Source of the DNA: Rubripirellula sp. | Lineage (GTDB): Bacteria > Planctomycetota > Planctomycetia > Pirellulales > Pirellulaceae | Direction: 5' to 3' | Length of the DNA: 47,384 nt | NCBI GenBank assembly: GCA_028823035.1 | Contig: JAPKCI010000020.1 | Coordinates: 1-47,384, forward strand | Shown: in pieces, positions 16,614 to 25,062 of the stretch | Layout: each line of letters opens with the position of its first letter | Numbering within the stretch: position 1 is the stretch's first letter | Notes under the pieces: generated by a model | The model's input: the letters and a program-made list of their open reading frames with translations, nothing else | The model's database searches: none | Told to the model about the DNA's origin: nothing | Made by a program: the position numbers and the translations under genes

Positions 16614-17306
16614 ATGCGACCCATCGTTCAAATTTCTCTCGATCTGACCAACATCGATGAAGCAATCGAAACAGCGCATCTGGCCATGCGAGCCGGTGTC
16701 GATTGGCTTGAAGCCGGTACACCGCTGATTTTGGCCGAAGGACTGCATGGCGTTCGCGCCCTACGGGCCGAGTTCCCGGAAACCCCTATCGTCGCCGATC
16801 TGAAAACGATGGACGGGGGCTATCTGGAAGCTGAAATGATGGCCAAGGCTGGCGCAACGCACGTCGTCGTGATGGCTCGTGCCCACGAGGAAACGATTCG
16901 CTGCGTTGTCAAAGCGGGTGCCGACTTCGGCTGTAAAGTCATGGGCGACAACATGGTCTGCGAGGACATGGTCGCTGGCGCGAAGTGGCTTGAAGACCTT
17001 GGCTGCGATTTTGTGATTCATCACATCGGTTACGATGAGCGTCGCGGCATCGCGGCTCGGGGAGAGCGGATGCCCAGCCCGTTGGACGAACTTCGCGAAG
17101 TGGTCAACGCGGTGAAAATTCCGGTGCAAGCTGTTGGAGGTCTATCGCTGGAACAGGCGATTGAGTGCCCGAAATATGGAGCCCCATTAGTTGTGCTCGG
17201 TGCTCCACTCACAATCGATGCCGACGCCTTTAAAACTGCCGATGGCGATCTGGAAGGATCTCTTCGACTGATTTGCGATGCCGTGCATTCGCAAACCGTT
17301 TTATAA
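16614..17306 (+). CDS. HPS/KGPDC-like enzyme of the OMP decarboxylase superfamily
   Basis: A 230-residue TIM-barrel of the group that contains 3-hexulose-6-phosphate synthase and 3-keto-L-gulonate-6-phosphate decarboxylase. The family signature D-x-K-x-x-D is seen as DLKTMD at residues 62-67, with the upstream Asp in QISLDLTN, the Glu in WLEAGTPL and the C-terminal phosphate-binding strands AVGGLS and VLGAPLT. The last has Ala-Pro where HPS/KGPDC members usually have Gly or Arg followed by Ala/Gly, so the substrate may differ. Whether it decarboxylates or performs an aldol reaction cannot be told from sequence. It lies in an operon with two dehydrogenases and a sugar isomerase, which favours a role in breakdown of an oxidised sugar (inference). 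Confidence 0.85.
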   Translation: MRPIVQISLDLTNIDEAIETAHLAMRAGVDWLEAGTPLILAEGLHGVRALRAEFPETPIVADLKTMDGGYLEAEMMAKAGATHVVVMARAHEETIRCVVKAGADFGCKVMGDNMVCEDMVAGAKWLEDLGCDFVIHHIGYDERRGIAARGERMPSPLDELREVVNAVKIPVQAVGGLSLEQAIECPKYGAPLVVLGAPLTIDADAFKTADGDLEGSLRLICDAVHSQTVL

Positions 17307-17330
17307 CAACTTATGGGAAGCCGTAATGCA

Positions 17331-17355
17331 GGGCGGACTTCCAATCCGTCACAAG
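17331..17355 (+). repeat. Palindromic interspersed repeat, copy 3
   Basis: GGGCGGACTTCCAATCCGTCAC: arms GCGGACTT and the imperfect partner AATCCGTC. Lies 24 bp after the stop of the HPS-like gene. Confidence 0.75.
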
Positions 17356-17367
17356 TATTTTCAAGAC

Positions 17368-17395
17368 TGCGGACCGGAAGTCCGTCCTACTTGTA
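17368..17395 (+). repeat. Palindromic interspersed repeat, copy 4
   Basis: GCGGACCGGAAGTCCGTCC: same family with GGAC/GTCC arms, 12 bp after copy 3 and just before the dehydrogenase start at 17404. Confidence 0.75.
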
Positions 17396-17403
17396 TCAGA
17401 ACC

Positions 17404-18432
17404 ATGAAATCAGCCGCCGTTGTTAACTTTTCCCCGGAAAAGGGATCCGTAGAGATCCGTGAGATTGAGAAGCCATCGATCGGGCATGAGGATGTCCTGT
17501 TGCAGGTCGCAAATGTCGGTGTTTGCGGCAGCGACTTACACCAATGGACGGCAGATCATTCGTGGCCTGTCAACTATCCAGTGGTGCTGGGACACGAATT
17601 CGGTGGACACATCATCGAAATGGGTGCAAGCGTAAAAGGCTGGAAGGAAGGTGATCGCGTCGTTAGCGAGACAGCTGCAATCATCGACCAGCAAAACCCG
17701 ATGACACGTCGAGGTCTATACAACCTGGACCCGACTCGCAAGGGATTTGGTTACGGCGTTGATGGAGCCATGACAAAATACGTTTGTGTACCGTCACGTA
17801 TTCTCCACACCGTTCCCGACTCGCTGCCTTTTGAACATGCCTGCCTTACCGAACCATGCTGTGTGGCCTACAACGCCGTCGTCCGCAATGCACGGATTGA
17901 GCCGGGCGATCGAGTCGTTGTCTTGGGCCCCGGCACGATCGGCATTCTGTGCGCAGCGATGGCAAGACTTTGTGGAGCAGAAGTCGCATTGGTTGGGCTG
18001 GAATCGGACCGGCACCGACTGCAGATTGCGAAAGAGCATTACGGCTGCGAAGGAATCATTGGCGATGCCAGTCAGTGGGCACTTCAACGAGACGGTCTGG
18101 GTTGCGACGGTGTGATTGACGCGGCCGGTGCCAGTGCCACGTTGAAGATTGCCATCGATCTGGTCAGACCTGCTGGCTGGATCAGCAAAGTCGGCTGGGG
18201 ACCACAACCACTTGAGTTCAACCTTGATCCGTTAGTGCAAAAGAATGTCACGCTGCAAGGCAGTTTCAGTCACAACTGGCCAATTTGGGAACGTGTTTTG
18301 GCGTTGCTGACCAGCGGTCAACTGAAGGTCGCTCCTATCATTGGCGGAGTTTGGCCAATCGAACAGTGGCACGATGCGTTTGAAAAAATGCACAGCGGCG
18401 AAGTTGTGAAGTCGGTACTGCAACCGAACTGA
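17404..18432 (+). CDS. Zinc-dependent medium-chain sugar/polyol dehydrogenase lacking structural zinc site
   Basis: A 342-residue MDR dehydrogenase of the threonine/sorbitol dehydrogenase group. Catalytic zinc ligands are seen in GVCGSDLHQWTADH (Cys41) and LGHEFGG (His64, Glu65). The NAD(P) Rossmann motif is VVVLGPGTIGILCAAMA. The lobe that normally holds four structural-zinc cysteines instead reads AAIIDQQNPMTRRGLYNL and has none. Start ATG 17404 directly follows the repeat copies; an in-frame ATG at 17278 overlaps the previous gene and is rejected. Oxidises a sugar or polyol (inference from family and operon). Confidence 0.92.
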   Translation: MKSAAVVNFSPEKGSVEIREIEKPSIGHEDVLLQVANVGVCGSDLHQWTADHSWPVNYPVVLGHEFGGHIIEMGASVKGWKEGDRVVSETAAIIDQQNPMTRRGLYNLDPTRKGFGYGVDGAMTKYVCVPSRILHTVPDSLPFEHACLTEPCCVAYNAVVRNARIEPGDRVVVLGPGTIGILCAAMARLCGAEVALVGLESDRHRLQIAKEHYGCEGIIGDASQWALQRDGLGCDGVIDAAGASATLKIAIDLVRPAGWISKVGWGPQPLEFNLDPLVQKNVTLQGSFSHNWPIWERVLALLTSGQLKVAPIIGGVWPIEQWHDAFEKMHSGEVVKSVLQPN

Positions 18433-18439
18433 GAAACAG

Positions 18440-19182
18440 ATGCGTCTGCAAGATAAAGGTATCATTGTAACGGTAAGCTGTACTGGCATTGGAAAGGCGA
18501 TCGCTCGCCGTTGCGTTACCGAAGGTGCTGCGGTGGTTATCCACGGATTGCAGCAGCAGCTTGGTGAAGAACTGATCACGGAACTCGGTAAAAACAAAGC
18601 TGTTCTGCACATCGAAGACCTCGCAAGTGATGGCTGTCAACAGCGGCCCGTTGAGTTGGCCGTGCGTTCGGCAAACTTGATGACGTTGTGCACAATGCCG
18701 CGTCGACCGAGCGAGGCGATGCACACACGACCGATTCAGCGTTATTCGCAAGACTTTTCGACAACAACACATTGGCTCCGTTTCGACTCGTTCAAGCCGC
18801 ACTCCCACAGCGTCGCCAAACCGGCGACTGCGTTCATAACATCAGCAGTGTCAACGTATACTGCGGTGAACCGAATTCATTACCGTACAACGTCTCCAAA
18901 GATGCATTGATGACCCTGAGCCGAAACCTAGAAAACACACTGATGCGCAAAGACGGTGTTCGGGTAAATCAAATCAATCCCTGCTGGCCCCAGACAGAAA
19001 CGGAACAGCAATTGAAAATCGCCGACGGCATCGACGAACAATGGCACGAATATTTATCTGAAGTTTGTGCGCCCTCAGGTCGCATTCAGTGGCCCAGAGA
19101 AGTCGCCGCGACCGCCATTGATTGACTGGCTGACGAGAGTGGTCAGATCGTCGATATTGGGCAATATACCTTCGTCGATTGA
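18440..19182 (+). pseudogene. Disrupted SDR-family dehydrogenase
   Basis: A short-chain dehydrogenase whose coding sequence is broken. The first frame gives MRLQDKGIIVTVSCTGIGKA, i.e. the cofactor motif TGxxxGxG with Val replacing the first Gly, through KAVLHIEDLASDGCQQRPVELAVR. At about 18670 one base is missing, and similarity continues in the next frame as GKLDDVVHNAASTERGD, ISSVNVYCGEPNSLPYNVSKDA (catalytic Ser, Tyr, Lys present), DGVRVNQINP and REVAATAID. There a TGA replaces the expected TGG, after which LADESGQIVDIGQYTFVD and the natural stop at 19182 follow. Three independent defects argue for a true pseudogene, not a sequencing error. Confidence 0.88.
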
Positions 19183-19229
19183 AACCCGCCAAAGAACAGT
19201 TACACCATCAAAACGAAGCAAACGATCCC

Positions 19230-20114
19230 ATGCCGAAACTAGCAGCATTTCCCAAAGCCTACATGCAAGCACTGTGTAAAGACGGTTCGATGACACTTGC
19301 TCAGTGGTTCGAATTGGCAACCACACTTGATATCGATGGTCTGGAATTCTATGCCGGTTTTCTTGAGTTGGAAGACAAGTCCCTGTGGCCTGTTTTTCGC
19401 CAACAGGTTGAAGACCTCGGCATGACTATCCCGATGCTCTGCTGCTCGCCAGATTTCACGCACCCTGACGCTGACTTTCGCGATGTGGAAATCGCCAAGC
19501 AGAAAGGCTGGATCGAGATGACACACGCGTTGGGCGGCAGATATTGCCGAGTGCTCAGCGGTCAACGAAGGCCCGAGCTAACGATCAACGAAGGCGTCAA
19601 ACTGGCAGCTGACAGTATCGACGCCTGCTTGCCGTATGCGCAGGAACGTGGCATCACATTGATCCTTGAAAATCACTACAAAGACGACTTCTGGGAATAC
19701 CCCGAGTTCGCGCAGGCCATGGATGTGTTCTGTGATCTTGTTGCCGCCATCGACCATCCGAACTTTGGCGTCAATTACGATCCCAGCAATGCGTTTCTTG
19801 CCGGCGATGACCCGATCGAATTATTGAAACGAGTCTCCGATCGTGTCGTCACAATGCACGCCAGCGATCGCTATCTGCTAGAGGGAACGATCGAAGACCT
19901 GCGGCGTGAGGAAAGTGGATCACTGGGATACGCGAAACGATTAAGTCATGGCGAAGTCGGTAAGGGCTTAAACGACTACGACGCAATCTTCAGCGAATTG
20001 AAGCTGAAAGGCTTTGATAGTTGGATCAGCATCGAAGATGGCGTCGACGGTATCGACCAATTGCGCCGTAGCGCCGACTTCCTGCGTAAAAAGATTGCCT
20101 TGCACTGGTCCTAA
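19230..20114 (+). CDS. Sugar phosphate isomerase/epimerase family protein
   Basis: A 294-residue xylose-isomerase-like TIM barrel (AP_endonuc_2 superfamily). Strand-end metal-binding residues are visible in LILENHY (Glu), GVNYDPSNAF (Asp), VVTMHASD (His, Asp) and SWISIEDG (Glu), the usual four-ligand set. The family isomerises or epimerises keto-sugars, inositols and hydroxy acids; the substrate cannot be assigned. Start ATG 19230 (MPKLAAFPKAY). The gene lies 47 bp after the pseudogenised SDR and closes the operon. Confidence 0.9.
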   Translation: MPKLAAFPKAYMQALCKDGSMTLAQWFELATTLDIDGLEFYAGFLELEDKSLWPVFRQQVEDLGMTIPMLCCSPDFTHPDADFRDVEIAKQKGWIEMTHALGGRYCRVLSGQRRPELTINEGVKLAADSIDACLPYAQERGITLILENHYKDDFWEYPEFAQAMDVFCDLVAAIDHPNFGVNYDPSNAFLAGDDPIELLKRVSDRVVTMHASDRYLLEGTIEDLRREESGSLGYAKRLSHGEVGKGLNDYDAIFSELKLKGFDSWISIEDGVDGIDQLRRSADFLRKKIALHWS

Positions 20115-20442
20115 CAGAACGAATTTTCCGTCTGTCCAACAAGCCAAACTTTAAATGTGGAGAAGCTGTGAACACTTCAAGCCGCAGGCTCGATACAGAT
20201 TCGAGTTACTAGTTACTCGAATTTGAACCGCATTTACAGCGATGAATCATCCTGCTGGCCGTCCGAAAAGTCGCGGCTCGTTACCACGCCATATGCCTCA
20301 GCCCCGCTGAATCAGACGGCTGACCTTGAATAAATTTCAATCAGCGTCCGGATTCACGTCATCGATCCTACCTGATCAAATGGGGTTCGCTGCGGTTATA
20401 TTGGCGTATCAATAATGCACATTAATCACCGAGGAACTGATC
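20115..20442. other. Intergenic region between sugar operon and sulfatase cluster
   Basis: No gene remnant found. It holds the near-perfect 24-bp palindrome at 20199-20222 and, just before the next gene, GAGG 9 bp upstream of ATG 20443, a good ribosome-binding site. The sequence ACTTTAAATGT near 20150 also occurs in palindromic repeat copy 1. Confidence 0.6.
20199..20222. repeat. 24-bp near-perfect palindrome
   Basis: Arms ATTCGAGT and ACTCGAAT flank a central ACTAGT; the only two non-matching positions are T opposite T. Could be a dimeric regulator site or an RNA hairpin; no T-run follows on either strand, so it is not a standard terminator. Confidence 0.7.
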
Positions 20443-21144
20443 ATGCTGCACAAACGAATCTTAATGCTCTTCATCGTGATCTGCTGTACCACCCCAAACT
20501 TTGCGATAGCCAACGAAATAGTCTCTCCATTCAATGGAAAAGATCTCAGTGGTTGGACCACCAAAGAACCCAAAGACCGCAGCCACTGGCAGGTCGGCAA
20601 AGCATCCCTGAAAGCAGACACCCCACAACAAATCATCAATCGTGGCGACGGAAAATCTTTGATCAATATCCAAAGTCAAGGAGTTGACATTTACACGGAG
20701 TCTAAATTCACTGACGTCCGGATCGAATTGGAAGTCATGGTTCCCAAGGGCTCAAATTCTGGCATCTATGTGATGGGCGAATACGAGGTTCAAGTTTTTG
20801 ACAGTTTCGGTAAAGAGAAATTAGGTGGTGGCGACATGGGCGCTATCTACGGGGCCACACCAGCGAGAGTCAATGCACAGACCGAACCGGGAACGTGGAA
20901 TGAATACATGATTGAGTTTCGCGCCCCACGTTTTGACGCTGAAGGCAAACGGACCGAAAAGGCCAAATTTATCAAGGTTAAACTAAACGGAAAGACGATT
21001 CACGAGAACGTAGAAATGAATGGGCCGACCCCTTCTGGTGTCACTGGCAAGGAAAGTCCCGAAGGTGGGCCGCTGATGTTCCAGGGCGACCACGGCCCCG
21101 TTGCCTTTCGCAACATCAAGATACACGTCGTAAAAATCCCATAG
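20443..21144 (+). CDS. Secreted DUF1080 (3-keto-disaccharide hydrolase-like) protein
   Basis: 233 residues: signal peptide (LMLFIVICCTTPNFAIA|NE) and a DUF1080 domain recognised by SPFNGKDLSGWTTKEP, DVRIELEVMVPKGSNSGIYVMGEYEVQVFDS, GAIYGATPA, GTWNEYMIEFRAPRFD and the C-terminal GPLMFQGDHGPVAFRNIKIH. The EYEVQVxDS motif is the most conserved part of the family. It is only distantly similar to the DUF1080 protein at 15.9 kb, so it is not a recent duplicate. First gene of the sulfatase cluster, with a good ribosome-binding site (GAGG). Confidence 0.92.
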   Translation: MLHKRILMLFIVICCTTPNFAIANEIVSPFNGKDLSGWTTKEPKDRSHWQVGKASLKADTPQQIINRGDGKSLINIQSQGVDIYTESKFTDVRIELEVMVPKGSNSGIYVMGEYEVQVFDSFGKEKLGGGDMGAIYGATPARVNAQTEPGTWNEYMIEFRAPRFDAEGKRTEKAKFIKVKLNGKTIHENVEMNGPTPSGVTGKESPEGGPLMFQGDHGPVAFRNIKIHVVKIP

Positions 21145-21200
21145 TCGATGCTGTTATAATTTCTGAGTCACTTACATCTCGGCCTCCATAGCACCTCACC

Positions 21201-22748
21201 ATGATTACAAGATCACTCATTTTTTTTCTCTGTCTCGGCACGCTCTCAGTACAGGCCCAAAATCGCCGTCAGTTGCCAAATATCATCTTTGTGATGGCTG
21301 ATGACCTTGGGATTGGCGACCTGCAACCGACCAATCCAGACTGCAAGATCAAGACACCAAATTTGCAACAGATGGCAGATCAGGGAATTACCTTTTTGGA
21401 TGCGCATTCATCCAGTTCAGTGTGTACGCCAACCCGATATGGTGTACTCACCGGCCGTTACAACTGGCGTTCCCGTCTGGCCAAAGGCGTTCTCAGCGGC
21501 ACCAGTACTCACCTCATTCCTGCAGAACGGGCGACTGTCGCCCACTTGATGCGTAGTGCCGGCTATCACACTCAGATGATCGGAAAGTGGCATCTGGGCT
21601 GGGACTGGGCCAAGGTCGATGGCAAGACTGGAAAAGGCCAGAAAATTGACTTCACTCAACCGGTCAAAAACGGTCCTGATATCAATGGCTTTGATGGCTA
21701 CTACGGCCACTGTGGTTCTCTCGATATGCCACCCTACGTCTGGGTGGACACCGGCAAAATCACAGCCGTGCCACAAAGAGAAGAAGGAGTCACCAGCAAA
21801 GAAGATGCATATGGCTGGTATCGCAAGGGACCAATCAGCCCTGATTTCAAGATCGTCGACGTCTTACCTCATCTGTTTCAAAAGAGTCTCGATCACGTTA
21901 GGACTCGAGCCGCGGAAGCAAAGAATGGACAACCATTCTTTCTTTACCTACCCCTGCCAGCACCGCATACCCCCATCGTTCCAGTTCCGCCATTCAAAGA
22001 CGCCAGTGGAATGAATCCTTACGCGGACTTTGTGATGCAAGTCGATCATCACATGGGCGAACTCATGGCCACTTTGAAAGAGTCGGGGATCGATGACAAC
22101 ACACTTGTCTTTTTCACGAGCGACAACGGCTGTTCGCCTCAAGGCAATTTTGATGTCCTCAAAAAACACGGGCATGATCCCAGTGCCGGATACCGGGGAC
22201 ACAAAGCCGACATCTACGAAGGCGGACACCGGGTACCATTGATTGCCCGTTGGCCATCAGGCATCAAGCCCGGGCAAACAACAAATGCCTTGGTATGTCT
22301 GACCGATCTTTATGCCACGATGCGTGAGATCACAGGAAAAACCACCGATGATCATGGTGGTGAGGATTCATTCAGCCTCATGCCAGCCTTTAAGGGCAAT
22401 GCAAAAACCGACCGACGAAGTCTTATCAGCCATTCCATTGGTGGTTCATTTTCGATCCGCGAAGGAGACTGGAAGCTGTGCCTGTCATCCGGAAGCGGTG
22501 GTTGGAGTTCGCCTCGCGAACCCGACGCCAAGAAACAGGGTTTGCCTCCCATCCAACTCTTCAACTTGAAAACCGATCGCAGCGAGAGAGAGAATCTGGT
22601 GGAGTCGAAACCAGAGCGTGTCGCTTCACTCATGACACTGCTAAGCAAAGAAGTAACTCAAGGTCGCTGCACACCTGGAACCCCTGCTACCAATGACCGC
22701 GAGGTAACCTTTTTGCCCAAGGGAGTTTCTCTTCCTGTCGCCAATTGA
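21201..22748 (+). CDS. Secreted type-I sulfatase (arylsulfatase family)
   Basis: A 515-residue S1-family sulfatase with signal peptide (SLIFFLCLGTLSVQAQ). The N-terminal metal site is VMADDLGIGD (Asp34-Asp35). The modification motif is CTPTRYGVLTG with Cys75, which a formylglycine-generating enzyme converts into the catalytic aldehyde (CxPxR rule satisfied). IGKWHLGW and FFTSDNG supply further active-site residues. C-terminal subdomain ends in LPKGVSLPVAN. It cleaves a sulfate ester, most likely on a sulfated glycan in the periplasm or on the surface. It is followed with overlap or a very short spacer by the 22772 gene. No sulfatase-maturing enzyme is in the window. Confidence 0.95.
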   Translation: MITRSLIFFLCLGTLSVQAQNRRQLPNIIFVMADDLGIGDLQPTNPDCKIKTPNLQQMADQGITFLDAHSSSSVCTPTRYGVLTGRYNWRSRLAKGVLSGTSTHLIPAERATVAHLMRSAGYHTQMIGKWHLGWDWAKVDGKTGKGQKIDFTQPVKNGPDINGFDGYYGHCGSLDMPPYVWVDTGKITAVPQREEGVTSKEDAYGWYRKGPISPDFKIVDVLPHLFQKSLDHVRTRAAEAKNGQPFFLYLPLPAPHTPIVPVPPFKDASGMNPYADFVMQVDHHMGELMATLKESGIDDNTLVFFTSDNGCSPQGNFDVLKKHGHDPSAGYRGHKADIYEGGHRVPLIARWPSGIKPGQTTNALVCLTDLYATMREITGKTTDDHGGEDSFSLMPAFKGNAKTDRRSLISHSIGGSFSIREGDWKLCLSSGSGGWSSPREPDAKKQGLPPIQLFNLKTDRSERENLVESKPERVASLMTLLSKEVTQGRCTPGTPATNDREVTFLPKGVSLPVAN

Positions 22749-22771
22749 GCAACCAGGAAGAACGATCCTGT

Positions 22772-23650
22772 ATGACTCGCAAGCAAACCGGAATGGCCAG
22801 ACCCCAGCTTCACGTGCTGCAGTCGCTACGATTGGCCGCTCTGTGCCTATTCATGGCGACTGGCAGTGGGTCGGCTTGTGCTGATGAACCAGCCACCGAC
22901 GAAGGTCAGGCCGTTGCCCCGGTGCTGGCAAAACGGGGAAAGTTGATCCTTGAGGACGATGGATCACTGGAACGCGGGGGAAAGACCGTTGGGAAATTCG
23001 CCGGGACGACAAGACTACGAGCCGGGGCCGGCCTGTGGAACAGGGCGGTGGATCCCAAAATCTGGCGATCCACCTGGAACAAGGGACTGGGTCATACTCC
23101 CGTCGCATCCTACCAAGGCTTCAATGCAGATAGTTTGATCATCGAAGTCACCTTTCGCTACGGTGTAATCAGTGAGCCATGGCACACGCAGTGCTTTCGG
23201 ATCGCTGTCGATGATCGCCCAAATGTCACCGGGCACATTGTCTCTGCATGGGCCAATCCAAACAACGATTTCATCGAATCAGGTTTCCTGCTTCAGCACA
23301 TCCGCAAGCAGAAGGACAAAACCATCATCGAAGACATGCTACTCGACCAGCAACCCGTCTCGATTCAACCCGAGGTGTGGTACACCGCAACGCTCGAAGT
23401 CGTCGGTGATGAAGCACTGTTTCGCATGGGAAATCATGTCGCCTACGCCAAGGCTGAACAAATTCGCATGCCGAAGAACCTTGTCTCGTTGACCATGGGT
23501 ACAACATGGCATGAGATCAAGCGGGTTCGCATCTGGCGTGCCGAGGCAAACCCTTCATGGCCTGCACAGAAATCAAAAGTCTTGGAATCCCGAAAAAAAT
23601 TTACTCCAACCGTCCACAACCACAAGAAGATCGACAACACTGAACGTTGA
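22772..23650 (+). CDS. Secreted concanavalin-like (DUF1080/LamG-like) hypothetical protein
   Basis: About 292 residues from ATG 22772 (GGAAG 11 bp upstream). Signal peptide SLRLAALCLFMATGSGSACA|DE. The body contains SLIIEVTFRYGVISEPWHTQCFRIAVDD, GFLLQHIRKQKD and WYTATLEVVGDEALFRMGNHVAYAKAE, a jelly-roll pattern like that of DUF1080 and LamG proteins, though no exact family is recognised. Embedded between two sulfatases with spacing near zero, so it is part of the same operon and probably acts on or binds the same glycan. Its stop overlaps the extended frame of the next sulfatase. Confidence 0.8.
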   Translation: MTRKQTGMARPQLHVLQSLRLAALCLFMATGSGSACADEPATDEGQAVAPVLAKRGKLILEDDGSLERGGKTVGKFAGTTRLRAGAGLWNRAVDPKIWRSTWNKGLGHTPVASYQGFNADSLIIEVTFRYGVISEPWHTQCFRIAVDDRPNVTGHIVSAWANPNNDFIESGFLLQHIRKQKDKTIIEDMLLDQQPVSIQPEVWYTATLEVVGDEALFRMGNHVAYAKAEQIRMPKNLVSLTMGTTWHEIKRVRIWRAEANPSWPAQKSKVLESRKKFTPTVHNHKKIDNTER

Positions 23651-23715
23651 ATCGGAAACTGCTTGCGTTGATGCCCTGCAACAGTGCTCACCGAAATCCC
23701 CCACATCATAGAAGC

Positions 23716-25062
23716 ATGACGGAAATGAATAATCTCATACGCTGGTGCACCACCTCTCATGTACTCTTCGCGAATCTCATGCTGATGGCATGCGCAACGG
23801 TCAATGCGGCGGAGCGTCCAAATATTTTGATTGTGTTCACGGATGATCAAGGCTTTGCAGACATTGGCTGCTATGGAAGTCCTACGAACAAAACGCCGCG
23901 GTTGGATCAACTCGCTGCAGAGGGAACCCGATTCACTTCGTTTTATTCCCAAACTGTTTGTGGACCCTCTCGTTCGGCGTTGCTGACAGGTCGACATCCG
24001 ATTCGCAGCAAGGGTTGGGGAATGCCGGCATCGGAGATCACCTTTGCCGAAACATTGCGCACCGCCGGCTACCAAACAGCTTGCATCGGAAAATGGGATG
24101 TATCCAATCGCAAGCCGATCATTGAACGCATGCCAAATTCGCAGGGTTTTGATTACTACTATGGGACACTGGGAGCGAACGATGGCGGCGGCGTCACTTT
24201 CCACGAGAACAACCAAAAATCAGGGTCGACACGGGACATGGGCAGCCTGACAACGCTCTACACCGACAAGGCGATCGACTACCTCAAGAATCGACGTGAT
24301 CCAAAAAAACCGTTTGCCCTGTACGTGGCTCACACCATGATGCACACCATCATCAATGCATCTGAACGTTTCCGCGGTACTTCAGCTGGTGACCTGTATG
24401 GTGATGTGGTCGAGGAATTCGATTATGAGACGGGGCGTCTCCTGGATGTGGTCGATGAACTCGGCCTGCGCAGTAATACGCTGGTCATCTACACCAGCGA
24501 CAATGGCCCGTGGAATCAGGACAAGTACACGAAAAAGAAAAAAGGGCACCCGGAGGGGTCGATTTTCTGGGGTAATGCTGGACCTCTGCGTAATGGGAAA
24601 GGTTCTCCCTACGAGGGAGGTTATCGACTGCCCTGCATCGTACGGTGGCCTGAAAAGGTCCCGGCAGGCAGAACCTCGGACGCCATCTTTGCAACGATTG
24701 ACTTCATGCCAACGTTTGCAACATTGGCTGGTTACACAGTGCCAGGCGATCGGCACATTGACGGCATGGACCAGACAGATCTCCTGCTGGGTAAACGCGA
24801 AACAGGCAGAGAGCACTTCTATTTCCAGGGGGCCGGGATACGTGTTGGTAAGTGGAAATATTTGAAACCTGCATCCTTCTTTTATGGTTACGCCATCGAA
24901 GATGATCGCGAAAAGGTTGATGAACTCTATGATCTGGACGTCGACATCGGCGAACGAAACAACCTTGCCTCGACACATCCACAGAAGATGGCCGAACTCA
25001 GGGAACTTATGATGTCAGTGGAAGGAACGGATAGACTCGGTCCTGCGGACAACAAACGCTGA
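23716..25062 (+). CDS. Secreted type-I sulfatase
   Basis: About 448 residues from ATG 23716 (ATG 23725 and upstream TTG 23647 are alternatives). Signal peptide LFANLMLMACATVNAAE. Metal site VFTDDQGFADIG, formylglycine motif VCGPSRSALLTGRHP (Cys82), ACIGKWDVS and IYTSDNGPWN. The catalytic-loop sequence after GKW reads DVS where many arylsulfatases have HLG, so a usual active-site His is absent at that position. C-terminal subdomain GAGIRVGKWKYLKPASFF. Same operon as the 21201 sulfatase but of a different subfamily, implying that the target glycan carries more than one sulfate linkage (inference). Confidence 0.93.
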   Translation: MTEMNNLIRWCTTSHVLFANLMLMACATVNAAERPNILIVFTDDQGFADIGCYGSPTNKTPRLDQLAAEGTRFTSFYSQTVCGPSRSALLTGRHPIRSKGWGMPASEITFAETLRTAGYQTACIGKWDVSNRKPIIERMPNSQGFDYYYGTLGANDGGGVTFHENNQKSGSTRDMGSLTTLYTDKAIDYLKNRRDPKKPFALYVAHTMMHTIINASERFRGTSAGDLYGDVVEEFDYETGRLLDVVDELGLRSNTLVIYTSDNGPWNQDKYTKKKKGHPEGSIFWGNAGPLRNGKGSPYEGGYRLPCIVRWPEKVPAGRTSDAIFATIDFMPTFATLAGYTVPGDRHIDGMDQTDLLLGKRETGREHFYFQGAGIRVGKWKYLKPASFFYGYAIEDDREKVDELYDLDVDIGERNNLASTHPQKMAELRELMMSVEGTDRLGPADNKR

